Shown: positions 17,249-25,310 of the stretch, one piece after another
Position numbering within the stretch: position 1 is the first letter of the stretch
Layout of the letters: each line of letters starts with the position of its first letter
DNA from: Pseudomonadota bacterium
GTDB lineage: Bacteria > SAR324 > NAC60-12
Length of the DNA: 40,105 nt
Direction of reading: 5' to 3'
Assembly (NCBI GenBank): GCA_004213175.1
Contig: SHAT01000015.1
Coordinates: 1-40,105, forward strand
Notes under the pieces: generated by a model
What the model saw: only the letters and a program-made list of their open reading frames with translations
What the model was told of the DNA's origin: nothing
The model's database searches: none
Program-made: the position numbers and the translations under genes

Positions 17249-18458
17249 TTTTATCTCCTTTCATAATTTTGTTGAATATTTCTCTATCAGTTACACCTTC
17301 GGAACCAATCAGCAAGACTCGGGAATTTTCATCCAAACCAAGTTTTGTTTTTAAGTCAGGTTGTTTACCTGCACTGATAATTACAGCAAGACCCGCCACT
17401 GCACTTTCTCCGGCTTCTATTAAAGGATCATCTCCGTTTGGATGTGCTAAAAGTTGCACGGTTGGGGGCACAATTTTGTCAGGAATTGTTACAAAATCAT
17501 TCGCTTCTTCTGTTAAAATTTGCCACGCAATTTCAGATACTTCCCCACAAGACAATCCAGTCATAATGGTTTCTTCTTTGATTTTCACTCTCTTCACTTC
17601 ATTTGCTTTAGCACTTTCATAAAGACAAGAAGCCAATTCTGACTCGACAATTACCACACGCGGTGTTTGATCTCCCCAGTACTGACGCAAAAAAGAAGCA
17701 ACTGAAGCTGCAAAACCACCACAAGCACTCTGCAGAAGGATATGTGTAGGTGGATTGATTAATTCATCGTTAATTTCTTTCGTCATCACGCCATACCCCA
17801 GCATAACATCGCGGGTGACTTAACTATATCCAGGCCATGTAGTATCAGATACAACAAACCAGTTGTTTCTTTCAGCCTCATTACGTGCCAACTCAACAGA
17901 ATCGTCGTAGTCCCCTTTAATCCTAATTACATCTGCTCCTAAATGACGCATGGCATCGGCCCGCACTTCGCTGACTTTTGAATGAATATAAATTCGACAC
18001 GGTGCTCCAAAACGCTGACAACCCCAAGCAAGAGAAAGTCCATGATTACCGTCTGTTGCAGAAACAAGTGTAATTTCAGAAGCTTCTTCAGCATAATTTC
18101 CGACACGAATATCTTTTAAATTAACTTCATGATTCAAAGTAAAAGATATTTGTTTTTGTAATAAGCACAAAGCAGCATATGCCCCACCAAGCGCCTTAAA
18201 ACTTCCCAGTCTAAATCGACTCCCTTCATCTTTGTAGAGAACTTCACCAAGACTTAAACTTTCTGCAAGTGATTTCAAGCTATAAAGAGGGGTCGGAGAA
18301 TATCCATCCCACTGGCTAATTTCTTCGATCGCAGTTTCAAATCCTACAATTGGAAGAATTTCAAATTCGGACTGATGAGAATGAGGGTTACCTGAAACAT
18401 GAGAGATTGTAGCGTTCCCAAATATACTTGTCATTGTTTCATTAATTTCAGTGTTCAT
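17214..18458 (-). pseudogene. dpaL: 2,3-diaminopropionate ammonia-lyase (DpaL/YgeX) interrupted by one in-frame TAA
   Basis: The frame runs 18458 to 17214 with a single TAA at 17822-17820. It yields 212 aa (18458-17820) plus a 3' part readable from ATG 17804 (196 aa). Together they give about 414 residues, close to the ~400 aa of DpaL. This fold-type-II PLP enzyme cleaves 2,3-diaminopropionate to pyruvate and two ammonia. The PLP lysine is K88 in GSFKALGG; D136 (TDGNHG) and D205 (SDTTWPGY) match the E. coli catalytic aspartates D120 and D189. The glycine-rich PLP phosphate loop (SACGGFAAS) is in the second part. Homologues continue GY-[ST]-E-x-x-RDVM, so the stop most likely replaces GAA by one base change. 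No Shine-Dalgarno precedes ATG 17804. It could be a true nonsense mutation, a sequencing error or readthrough. The gene follows the importer and overlaps the M24 gene. Confidence 0.85.
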
Positions 18459-18609
18459 ATTAAATATTTACTCTGACAAGTAGTAGTTTTTAAGGACATT
18501 AATATTTGCAGGAAATGAATCGATTAATGAAAGATAAGTAATATAGAAAATATATTATTAAAATCCTTCAATCTTAAAAAAAGCAAAAGCTAAAACAAAT
18601 GTTGCTATA

Positions 18610-19650
18610 TTAGGAAGGAGTAACTCCTCTGAGTCGTTCTGTACGCCGTCTCAGCAGTTCAAGAGTCGTAAGCATACCAATCGTTATAAGAATCAATAAA
18701 GTTGCTGCAGAGAGAATTGTGGGGCTAATTTGTTCACGGATTCCAGAAAACATCTGCCATGGTATAGTTCGTTGTTTGTATGAGCCAACAAAAAGAACAA
18801 CCACCACTTCATCAAATGATGTAACAAAAGCAAATAGAGCTCCAGAAATAACACCTGGTGTAATCAAAGGTACAATGACTTTAAAAAAAGTGGTAGTAGG
18901 AGGTGCTCCCAAACTTTGAGACGCACGAATCAAATTATTGTCAAATCCAGTTAAGGTAGCAGTGACAGTAATGACTACAAATGGTGTACCTAGTGCTGCG
19001 TGTGCTAATATCACACCCAAATGTGTCCCCTGCAAACCTATGCGACTATAAAAAAAGAACATTCCTGCCGCAGAGATAATTAGAGGAACAATCATTGGTG
19101 AAATCAAGAGACTCATTATCAAAGTTCGATAAGGCATATGTGGTCTTGAAAGCCCTAAAGAGGCCAAAGTTCCCAAAAATGTGGAAATAATTGTAGCAAA
19201 GAAAGCAATGAAAACTGAATTCCTAACAGCTCCCTGCCAGTTCAAGCTAGTAAAAAAATCGTTGTACCATTGTAGGGAATAACCATCCGGATCAAAGGCC
19301 AACATCTTCTTAGTGAAAGTGAAAAAAGGAACTTCATTAAAGGAAAGTGGAATAATCACAAGCAGAGGGAAAATCAAAAAAAACAACACCGCACCACATA
19401 TTATCCAAAAGGTGTAATGCCAAATTCTTTCAGGAATACTTAAATATGGAGGTAAAGAACTAACATTAACTTTTATCTTACGTGCTTCTTCCACCTTTTT
19501 GAGCAACCACTCTTCCTGCGCAGACGTTATATTTTCTATATCAGGGATATAGTTACCATAACGGTCTGTAACATAAGTTATTTTCAGTTTGTCTTGGGCC
19601 TCTTCTCGGAGCGAAGCATATATTTCGTAATCGTAGTCGTGCAGAATCAT
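18610..19650 (-). CDS. Polyamine-type ABC importer permease (PotC-like) with N-terminal extension
   Basis: 346 aa, longer than the ~260-270 aa usual for PotC. The extra ~75 residues at the N-terminus (acidic, ending EEARKIKVNVSSLPPYLSIPER) are hydrophilic and presumably cytoplasmic. Six membrane helices follow (~82-105, 140-165, 175-200, 205-230, 265-285, 315-335). The EAA loop that contacts the ATPase reads RASQSLGAPPTTTFFKVIVP near 240-260, followed by FAFVTSFDEVVV, typical of the polyamine/iron/thiosulfate class. It lies 19 bases downstream of the PotB-like gene. It completes an ATPase, binding protein and two-permease set and is probably co-transcribed with dpaL, although 151 bases separate them. 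Confidence 0.85.
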   Translation of the reverse strand: MILHDYDYEIYASLREEAQDKLKITYVTDRYGNYIPDIENITSAQEEWLLKKVEEARKIKVNVSSLPPYLSIPERIWHYTFWIICGAVLFFLIFPLLVIIPLSFNEVPFFTFTKKMLAFDPDGYSLQWYNDFFTSLNWQGAVRNSVFIAFFATIISTFLGTLASLGLSRPHMPYRTLIMSLLISPMIVPLIISAAGMFFFYSRIGLQGTHLGVILAHAALGTPFVVITVTATLTGFDNNLIRASQSLGAPPTTTFFKVIVPLITPGVISGALFAFVTSFDEVVVVLFVGSYKQRTIPWQMFSGIREQISPTILSAATLLILITIGMLTTLELLRRRTERLRGVTPS

Positions 19651-19669
19651 ATAAAATTATAATACTTTA

Positions 19670-20938
19670 TTAACCCAATTTCATATTGTTGATCCCAACA
19701 ATACGGTGATATAATACGAAAAATAAAAGTACAATACCCAACAAAATAACACCAATGGCAGAGCCTAAACCCCAGTTCAGTGAACTTGAAATGTGATAAG
19801 CAATCCTGTTACTAATAAACGTTCCTGAACTGCCACCAACTAATGCAGGTGTGATGTAGTAACCAATTGCTAAAATAAAAACTAAAATTGAACCTGCTCC
19901 AATACCTGGCCCTGTATTTGGGAAATATATCTTCCAAAAAGCTTTCCAAGGATGTGCGCCTAGAGAAATAGCTGCACGTACATATGATTTTGGAATTGTT
20001 TTCATCACACTGAACAATGGTAAAACCATAAAAGGAAGAAGAATATGGGTCATCGCAACTACTGTCCCTGTAGCATTATGAATCATCGCCAAACGACCAT
20101 CCTCATTAATAAATCCAACTAATAACAGAAAATCATTAATCACTCCTTCTTGTTGTAAAAGAGCAATCCAAGAAGTTGTTCTAACAAGAAGCGATGTCCA
20201 GAATGGTAAAAGTACAAAAATAATAAGGATATTACTAATACGGGTAGAAACTGAAGAAAGCATGTAAGACAAAGGAAAACCAATAACAAAAGTAAGAAAT
20301 GTAATTAGTGTACTTAGCAAAATCGTTCTAAAAAATAATTTAAGATATATACTATCTTTTGATTCCAGTGACTTGATATTTCCACTTGAAAATTCCCTCT
20401 TAAAATCAAGTGCTGCAAGGTAATACCCATCTGTATAATTAGATGAATTTTGTTTAATAACCTGCCATGTATAAATTTCACCCCATCGTTTATCCGCTTT
20501 TATTAGTCCATCTTTAAAAGGTGGTGATTTTATTTTTTTAACTTTTCTTCCAGTTTTTCTAAATAAGCTCGAAAAACCTGAACTTTCATAGTTGAAACGT
20601 GATCCTATTTTAGTATGTTGCTTTGAGGCCTTAGCTTGTTTTATTTCTTCTACGATTGCAGCGAAAACTTCTTCATCGGGCAATTGACCAGAATATTCAT
20701 CCCATTTTTGGAGAGCTTCAGCGGATTTAGGAAGGATCTTTTTTACAATTGAATTGTCTACTGACAGCATTAGCATATCAGCAATTGGTCCAATAAACGC
20801 AATCGTGATAAAAAGTAATAGAGGAAATACCATCAAGAAAGCTATAATTTTGCTTCGCCGTTGAGCTCTTGCCAAACTTATCTTTAGCGGTGTCCCATCA
20901 GCTGTAACTAAAGATATATTTTCTTGGTTTTTTTCCAT
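19670..20938 (-). CDS. Polyamine-type ABC importer permease (PotB-like) with large periplasmic insert
   Basis: 422 aa from ATG 20938; a TTG directly before it is less likely. PotB is normally ~280-300 aa. The extra length is a hydrophilic block of about 130 residues (~60-190) between the first membrane helix (~30-52) and the second (~200-225), predicted to be periplasmic. The remaining helices and the EAA loop (AISLGAHPWKAFWKIYFPN, ~325-345) are standard. Long PotB-like permeases of this sort occur in polyamine/spermidine-annotated operons of marine Proteobacteria, as far as I recall. It follows the binding-protein gene after a strong hairpin (20965-20993) and is coupled to the PotC-like gene. 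The substrate is not necessarily a polyamine. Confidence 0.85.
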   Translation of the reverse strand: MEKNQENISLVTADGTPLKISLARAQRRSKIIAFLMVFPLLLFITIAFIGPIADMLMLSVDNSIVKKILPKSAEALQKWDEYSGQLPDEEVFAAIVEEIKQAKASKQHTKIGSRFNYESSGFSSLFRKTGRKVKKIKSPPFKDGLIKADKRWGEIYTWQVIKQNSSNYTDGYYLAALDFKREFSSGNIKSLESKDSIYLKLFFRTILLSTLITFLTFVIGFPLSYMLSSVSTRISNILIIFVLLPFWTSLLVRTTSWIALLQQEGVINDFLLLVGFINEDGRLAMIHNATGTVVAMTHILLPFMVLPLFSVMKTIPKSYVRAAISLGAHPWKAFWKIYFPNTGPGIGAGSILVFILAIGYYITPALVGGSSGTFISNRIAYHISSSLNWGLGSAIGVILLGIVLLFFVLYHRIVGINNMKLG

Positions 20939-20964
20939 CAACTGAAAATTCGGTTGAAATTAAA

Positions 20965-20993
20965 TAGTCGGGAAAATAATGTTTTCCCGACTA
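20965..20993 (-). terminator. Strong hairpin between binding-protein and permease genes (attenuator/terminator)
   Basis: A perfect 12-bp inverted repeat (20965-20976 with 20982-20993, TAGTCGGGAAAA and its complement) encloses a 5-base loop. On the minus-strand transcript it is followed by UUUAAUUU, so it resembles an intrinsic terminator. It lies 17 bases after the binding-protein stop and 27 bases before the PotB-like start. In family-typical importers such a hairpin stabilises the upstream mRNA or partly terminates, giving excess binding protein. Confidence 0.8.
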
Positions 20994-21009
20994 AATTAAA
21001 GCATAATGA

Positions 21010-22104
21010 CTATTTCAACAACCAAGCATTGAACTTAGCATCAAGATCGTCACGATTATCCGCCCAGAATTCATAGTTAAAAAGTAGGGTGGTTTTCGCA
21101 TTATTAGGATCAGTTGGCATATGAGGTGCCATTGCAATTCCTAATTTAGCATGATTTCCAACCATCGGCGCGGATGATGCGCGGGTTGGACCATATGAAA
21201 TGAATTTTGCCTGATCCGCAAGACGCTGAGTATCAGTAGCAAAGCGAAGATATTTCATAACTTCAGCTTTGTTCTTACCCTCACTAGGAACAACCCATCC
21301 ATCAAGGTCAAAAACCTGCCAATCCCAAAGCATTGCAACTGGCTGTTTTTGCTCCTCAATCAGAGCAAACAAACGACCATTATACGTTGAACCTACAACA
21401 ACCTCTCCATCAGCAAGCAGCTGAGGTGTTTGTGCTCCTGCAGTCCACCAAACAACACTACTCTTGATGGTATCCAACTTAGCTAAAGCTCTACGCACGC
21501 CAGCATCTGTTCCAAGAACATCATATACCTTTGATGGTGAAACTCCATCACAAATAAGAGCCCACTCCAAATTGTTTATCGGCTTTTTTTCCAAAGATCG
21601 TTTACCAGGAAATGATTTAAGGTCAAAAACATCACAGACACTTTTCATTGGTCTTGAAACTTTGTCTTTTCTATAACCAAAAGTTGTAGAATAAACTATC
21701 TGAGGTATAAAACATGGTGAGACAATAAAATCACCAAAATCTTCTGTGGCAGAACTTCCATCAGCTCCATTAGCTAATACACTGTTGTGATCAATTTCAT
21801 CAACTAACCCTTCATCACAAAGCATCATTGCGTCAGAAGCAACTGCATCAACCAAATCCCATGTGGTATTTCCAGCTTGTTTCATAGCTCTCAACTTTGC
21901 CACGGCACTCCCAGCAGAATCATCATTGACGATTTTAACACCAGGTGTCCTATCCATGTATGGTTGATGGTAAGCATTCTGTTGACTTGCAGTATAAGCA
22001 CCTCCCCACGAAACAACGACTAATTCAGTTGCCATTGCCTGACTTACCATACCAACTACTACGAAAGCAGTAATTGACATTATAGTTCGCATGAAATAAT
22101 TCAT
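21010..22104 (-). CDS. Periplasmic substrate-binding protein of polyamine-type ABC importer (PotD-like)
   Basis: 364 aa from ATG 22104, chosen because AAAGGAGA lies just upstream and because the first ~25 residues form a signal peptide (MNYFMRTIMS..., cleavage after SQAMA). An in-frame start at 22140 would place 12 hydrophilic residues before it. The mature N-terminus ELVVVSWGGAYTASQ is characteristic of family-1 binding proteins of the PotD/putative spermidine/Fe3+ class, and the segment AMKQAGNTTWDLVDA matches it as well. Ligand-pocket residues cannot be assigned. It sits between the ATPase gene and the PotB-like gene, with the strong hairpin directly downstream. The ligand could be a polyamine or another cationic or zwitterionic amine, given the adjoining DpaL and M24 genes. 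Confidence 0.87.
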   Translation of the reverse strand: MNYFMRTIMSITAFVVVGMVSQAMATELVVVSWGGAYTASQQNAYHQPYMDRTPGVKIVNDDSAGSAVAKLRAMKQAGNTTWDLVDAVASDAMMLCDEGLVDEIDHNSVLANGADGSSATEDFGDFIVSPCFIPQIVYSTTFGYRKDKVSRPMKSVCDVFDLKSFPGKRSLEKKPINNLEWALICDGVSPSKVYDVLGTDAGVRRALAKLDTIKSSVVWWTAGAQTPQLLADGEVVVGSTYNGRLFALIEEQKQPVAMLWDWQVFDLDGWVVPSEGKNKAEVMKYLRFATDTQRLADQAKFISYGPTRASSAPMVGNHAKLGIAMAPHMPTDPNNAKTTLLFNYEFWADNRDDLDAKFNAWLLK

Positions 22105-22227
22105 ACATTCTCCTTTACTATTACTGATAATTAAGCCCAACGAGGGCAGTTAATATATCCCTAATTGGGATCATTATTAATATACCTGATAAAGATATTT
22201 AATTTTCAAACATTAAGACAATCTTAC

Positions 22228-23328
22228 TCAGGTTTGCACTGGCACGTCTAGGGCCCTTGCATCTTCTGCTTTCCAGCCTACTTGCACCTTATCTCCAGGT
22301 TTAAGCTCAGCATGGTTTGCAGAGTTTGGGATCTTAACGATAAAGTCGTTATGACCGCAAACGTTCATACGGGAGCGAATATGATCTCCCAAATAAATCA
22401 ATTCTTCAACTATTCCACTTACGGTACTGGAACATTGTCCACTTTCCGGATTAACTGTAACACGTTCAGGACGCAAAGAAATCATTGTGCTGTGACCTAC
22501 TCCCTCAATATTGACTGCAAGTGCTTTTACAGTTTCTCCACTTGATACTTCAACTATACAAATCTCTCCATCAAGCTCCTTAACTTTTCCATTTAGTGTA
22601 TTATTCTCGCCAATAAATTGAGCTACAAAGGCATTCTCTGGTTTTTCATACAGAACGTCCGGTACTGCCAACTGCTGGATAACACCATCATCAAAAACAG
22701 CAATTCTATTAGACATTGTCAAAGCTTCACTTTGGTCATGAGTTACATATACTACTGTCACACCTAGATTTTCGTGAATATCTTTTATTTCATACTGCAT
22801 TTGTTCGCGTAGTTGTTTATCAAGCGCCCCCAACGGCTCGTCCATTAGAACAAGTTTAGGTTCAAAGACTAATGCCCTCGCAACTGCAATTCTTTGCTGC
22901 TGTCCTCCAGAAAGTTGCATCGGTCTGCGAGAACCAAAAGCACCCAGTTGTACCATGTCTAAAATTTTTTTGACACGGTCCTCAATATCACTTTTTGACA
23001 TTTTTCTGACTTGCAATGGAAACGCGAGATTCTCATTGACGGTCATGTGAGGAAACAAAGCATAGTTCTGAAAAACCATACCAATATTTCGTTTGTGAGG
23101 GGGGACATTATTAATGGATGTTCCATCGAGAATGATCTCTCCATGGGTTACTGTTTCAAAACCCGCAAGCATCATCAAACAAGTAGTTTTGCCTGATCCG
23201 GAGGGTCCAAGCATAGTAAGAAATTCACCTCTTTCAGTATCCAAATTTAAATCTTTTACTACAAGCGTTTCTCCGTCATAACTTTTTTGTACATTTTTAA
23301 AACTAACGTAAGCTTCGCTTTTTTCCAT
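22228..23328 (-). CDS. Polyamine-type ABC importer ATPase (PotA-like)
   Basis: 366 aa from ATG 23328; a TTG three codons upstream is possible. The nucleotide-binding domain carries Walker A GPSGSGKTT (41-49), Q-loop VFQNYALFPHMTV (~85-97), signature LSGGQ (139-143), Walker B VLMDEP (160-165) and the switch histidine H197. A C-terminal TOBE regulatory domain follows (~235-360, with SLRPERVTV). All catalytic residues are intact. It is the first gene of the importer operon (ATPase, binding protein, PotB-like, PotC-like, dpaL, M24). The promoter should lie in the AT-rich 278 bases upstream, to 23606. A weak 5-bp stem occurs after its stop at 22157-22171. Confidence 0.9.
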   Translation of the reverse strand: MEKSEAYVSFKNVQKSYDGETLVVKDLNLDTERGEFLTMLGPSGSGKTTCLMMLAGFETVTHGEIILDGTSINNVPPHKRNIGMVFQNYALFPHMTVNENLAFPLQVRKMSKSDIEDRVKKILDMVQLGAFGSRRPMQLSGGQQQRIAVARALVFEPKLVLMDEPLGALDKQLREQMQYEIKDIHENLGVTVVYVTHDQSEALTMSNRIAVFDDGVIQQLAVPDVLYEKPENAFVAQFIGENNTLNGKVKELDGEICIVEVSSGETVKALAVNIEGVGHSTMISLRPERVTVNPESGQCSSTVSGIVEELIYLGDHIRSRMNVCGHNDFIVKIPNSANHAELKPGDKVQVGWKAEDARALDVPVQT

Positions 23329-23606
23329 ACTTTTCAAGAATATTTTTTTAAATTTTTGAATCTGAATTTTTGACCATTAGGTATTATATGTTTCAAAAAA
23401 CAAATGTCAAACCTTTAATATATTAATTTTAAATAACATTTTAATATTAAGTAACATTGTTTTGATTCTATATTAAGTTTACTTTAAATAAATTATGTAA
23501 AATTGAATAATAGTTTTAAAGAATCAAAAAGAGATTGATATTTAGAATATGAAATTTTTAGAATTATTTTAAAACACAAATTTGATATATATTATTGAAT
23601 TATATA

Positions 23607-24479
23607 TTAAAAGGCATAACGTTTGAGGACCGAAAGTACTTGTCCGTAGTATGCTTTTCCAAACAAGTTAAGATGATTCATCAGGTGATACAGTTGGTAC
23701 AGAGGTTCACGTTCAGCATAATCAGGAACAAGTGGGAAAGCTGATTTATATGCTGAATAAAAAGTATCTGAGAACCCCCCAAAAAGTGAAGTCATCGCTA
23801 AATCAGCTTCACGATGACCGTAATAAACCGCAGGATCAATCAGCCACGGGTTTCCTGCAACATCTATTAAATAATTTCCACTCCATAAATCTCCATGCAG
23901 TAAAGAAGGTTTTTCTTCTGTATCTGATAATAGTTCAGGAATTTTCATGATTAAACGTTCCAGTAGGGTAAGAATTTCAGGAGTTGCATAACCGTTTTTC
24001 TCAGCTAATTCTGCTTGGAATTTTATACGGTTCTCCGCATAAAAAGTAGCCCAATTGTCGCTTCCTATTGCGCTTGGTATATTTTTTTGTAGAGTGTTTC
24101 CTATAAAATTATCTTGCTTAAATCCGAATCTATCACCATGAAAACGGTGCAGTTCCGCAAATTGTGAACCCAGTTTTTCCATGCTGGACTCAGTACTATC
24201 ATTCCCTTCTTCAATCCATTCCAGCAACAAGAAATCCGTATCTTTAGACACAATTTTCGGGACATTAATTGCAGCAACTTTCCTCAACTCTTCTAGTCCC
24301 TGTGCTTCTGAATTAATAATCCCGTAATTGGTACCCTGTGCTAGTTTAAGAAAGAATATTTTTCCGGAATTTAGTACTAATTTGTATGAATCTGCAATAC
24401 AACCTCCTGAAACAGTAATCTTTGATTTCACAGGTTCTGAGAGGATTTCTTCTAGACGCGAATTTAAGTCAGGATTCAT
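23607..24479 (-). CDS. Fructosamine/ribulosamine-3-kinase family protein
   Basis: 290 aa from ATG 24479 (MNPDLNSRL), the family's normal length; this start overlaps the phosphatase stop by 11 bases. A longer frame from 24566 would lie wholly inside the phosphatase gene and is unlikely. Visible kinase motifs are GGCIADSYKL (nucleotide-binding region), FFLKL (phosphate-binding lysine), LLHGDLWSGN (catalytic loop) and LIDPAVYYGHREADLAM (metal-binding loop and downstream helix). Family members phosphorylate C3 of ketosamines on glycated proteins or amines, after which the adduct decomposes and frees the amine. Many bacterial members prefer ribulosamines and erythrulosamines. Pairing with an LMW phosphatase supports a deglycation role. 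Confidence 0.88.
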   Translation of the reverse strand: MNPDLNSRLEEILSEPVKSKITVSGGCIADSYKLVLNSGKIFFLKLAQGTNYGIINSEAQGLEELRKVAAINVPKIVSKDTDFLLLEWIEEGNDSTESSMEKLGSQFAELHRFHGDRFGFKQDNFIGNTLQKNIPSAIGSDNWATFYAENRIKFQAELAEKNGYATPEILTLLERLIMKIPELLSDTEEKPSLLHGDLWSGNYLIDVAGNPWLIDPAVYYGHREADLAMTSLFGGFSDTFYSAYKSAFPLVPDYAEREPLYQLYHLMNHLNLFGKAYYGQVLSVLKRYAF

Positions 24480-24996
24480 GATTTTTGGATGAGACAAATT
24501 CAAGCAAACCTTTACAGGCATCTTCAAGAAGATCCAAAACATTTTCAAAACCCTGATTTCCCCCATAATATGGGTCAGGCACTTCTTGTACTCGAGCAGT
24601 TTTACAAAAATCTGTCATGCGTCGTATTTTACCAGAATAATTATTATTTTGGTCTAACCACTTTATTTGCTGATAATTATCTTCATCCATTGTAATAATC
24701 CAATCGAACAATTCAAAATCACTGTTTTCAAAAGGTCGTGAAATACTATTAAGTTCATAACCACGAAAACTAGCATGTTTTTGCATCCTAGAATCAGCTG
24801 GGTTACCACGGTGATAATCAATAGTTCCAGCAGAGTCGCAATCTATTTCTTTTTCCATACCTTGCTGTTTAACCAGTGACTGCATTACGGCTTCTGCACA
24901 AGGAGAGCGACAAATATTTCCCATGCAGATAAAAAGAATTTTAGTTAAAACTTTTTTGGATTCACTTTTGTGATCACTGGAATAGGTATGAGGCAT
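24469..24996 (-). CDS. Low-molecular-weight protein-tyrosine-phosphatase family protein
   Basis: 175 aa with the full LMW-PTP fold. The P-loop is C24-MGNIC-R30-S (CX5R), the first strand is KILFICMGN, the DSAGT motif is at 54-58 and the general-acid aspartate is D141 in VPDPYYGG. All catalytic residues are present. The first ~17 residues are an extra hydrophilic N-terminus. It lacks neighbouring capsule or exopolysaccharide genes (no Wzc-like kinase), so a role in polysaccharide regulation is less likely. It overlaps the ketosamine-kinase gene by 11 bases. A human LMW-PTP has been reported as a protein-ribulosamine-5-phosphatase, which would fit this pairing. The activity here is inferred. 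Confidence 0.9.
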   Translation of the reverse strand: MPHTYSSDHKSESKKVLTKILFICMGNICRSPCAEAVMQSLVKQQGMEKEIDCDSAGTIDYHRGNPADSRMQKHASFRGYELNSISRPFENSDFELFDWIITMDEDNYQQIKWLDQNNNYSGKIRRMTDFCKTARVQEVPDPYYGGNQGFENVLDLLEDACKGLLEFVSSKNHES

Positions 24997-25310
24997 AAGT
25001 TATTTTTATTAAAAATGATTTAAAAAATAAATAGACATAATAATTTTAATCCTACCCTATAAAATAATGTATTACAAACAATAAGCTGGTTGTTTTATTC
25101 AACGAAATATTTTAAATTTTTTAGCATTTTACTTGTAATTCTCAACAAACATGATATTTTTACAAACACTTGTATTGGTCAGAAACGCAGTCAAATTTGA
25201 AATATAATAAAGATCAACTTCAAAATGGCTCTTTCTTAAGGGTTTCCGGAGAATGGACTTCTGTAGCCTTCAATCAAAAAACAACATATTTCTTATTTAT
25301 GAGGAGAATT
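24997..25310. other. 314-base divergent intergenic region
   Basis: It separates the minus-strand phosphatase/kinase pair from the plus-strand Liv-type binding protein and must carry both promoters. A reading frame continues upstream of the binding protein's ATG to 25170, but it has no protein-like features and precedes the signal peptide. No RNA gene is recognised. Confidence 0.5.

Noticed and set aside
22157-22171. ATCCC-TAATT-GGGAT stem between the importer ATPase and binding-protein genes
   Set aside because: Only 5 bp in AT-rich DNA without a T-run; too weak to list as a feature.
24480-24566. 29-residue N-terminal extension of the ketosamine kinase
   Set aside because: It lies wholly inside the phosphatase gene and is absent from the family, whose N-terminus matches the ATG at 24479.
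25170-25310. Upstream in-frame extension of the Liv-type binding protein
   Set aside because: The signal peptide and a GAGGAG ribosome site place the start at 25311; the extension has no protein-like character.
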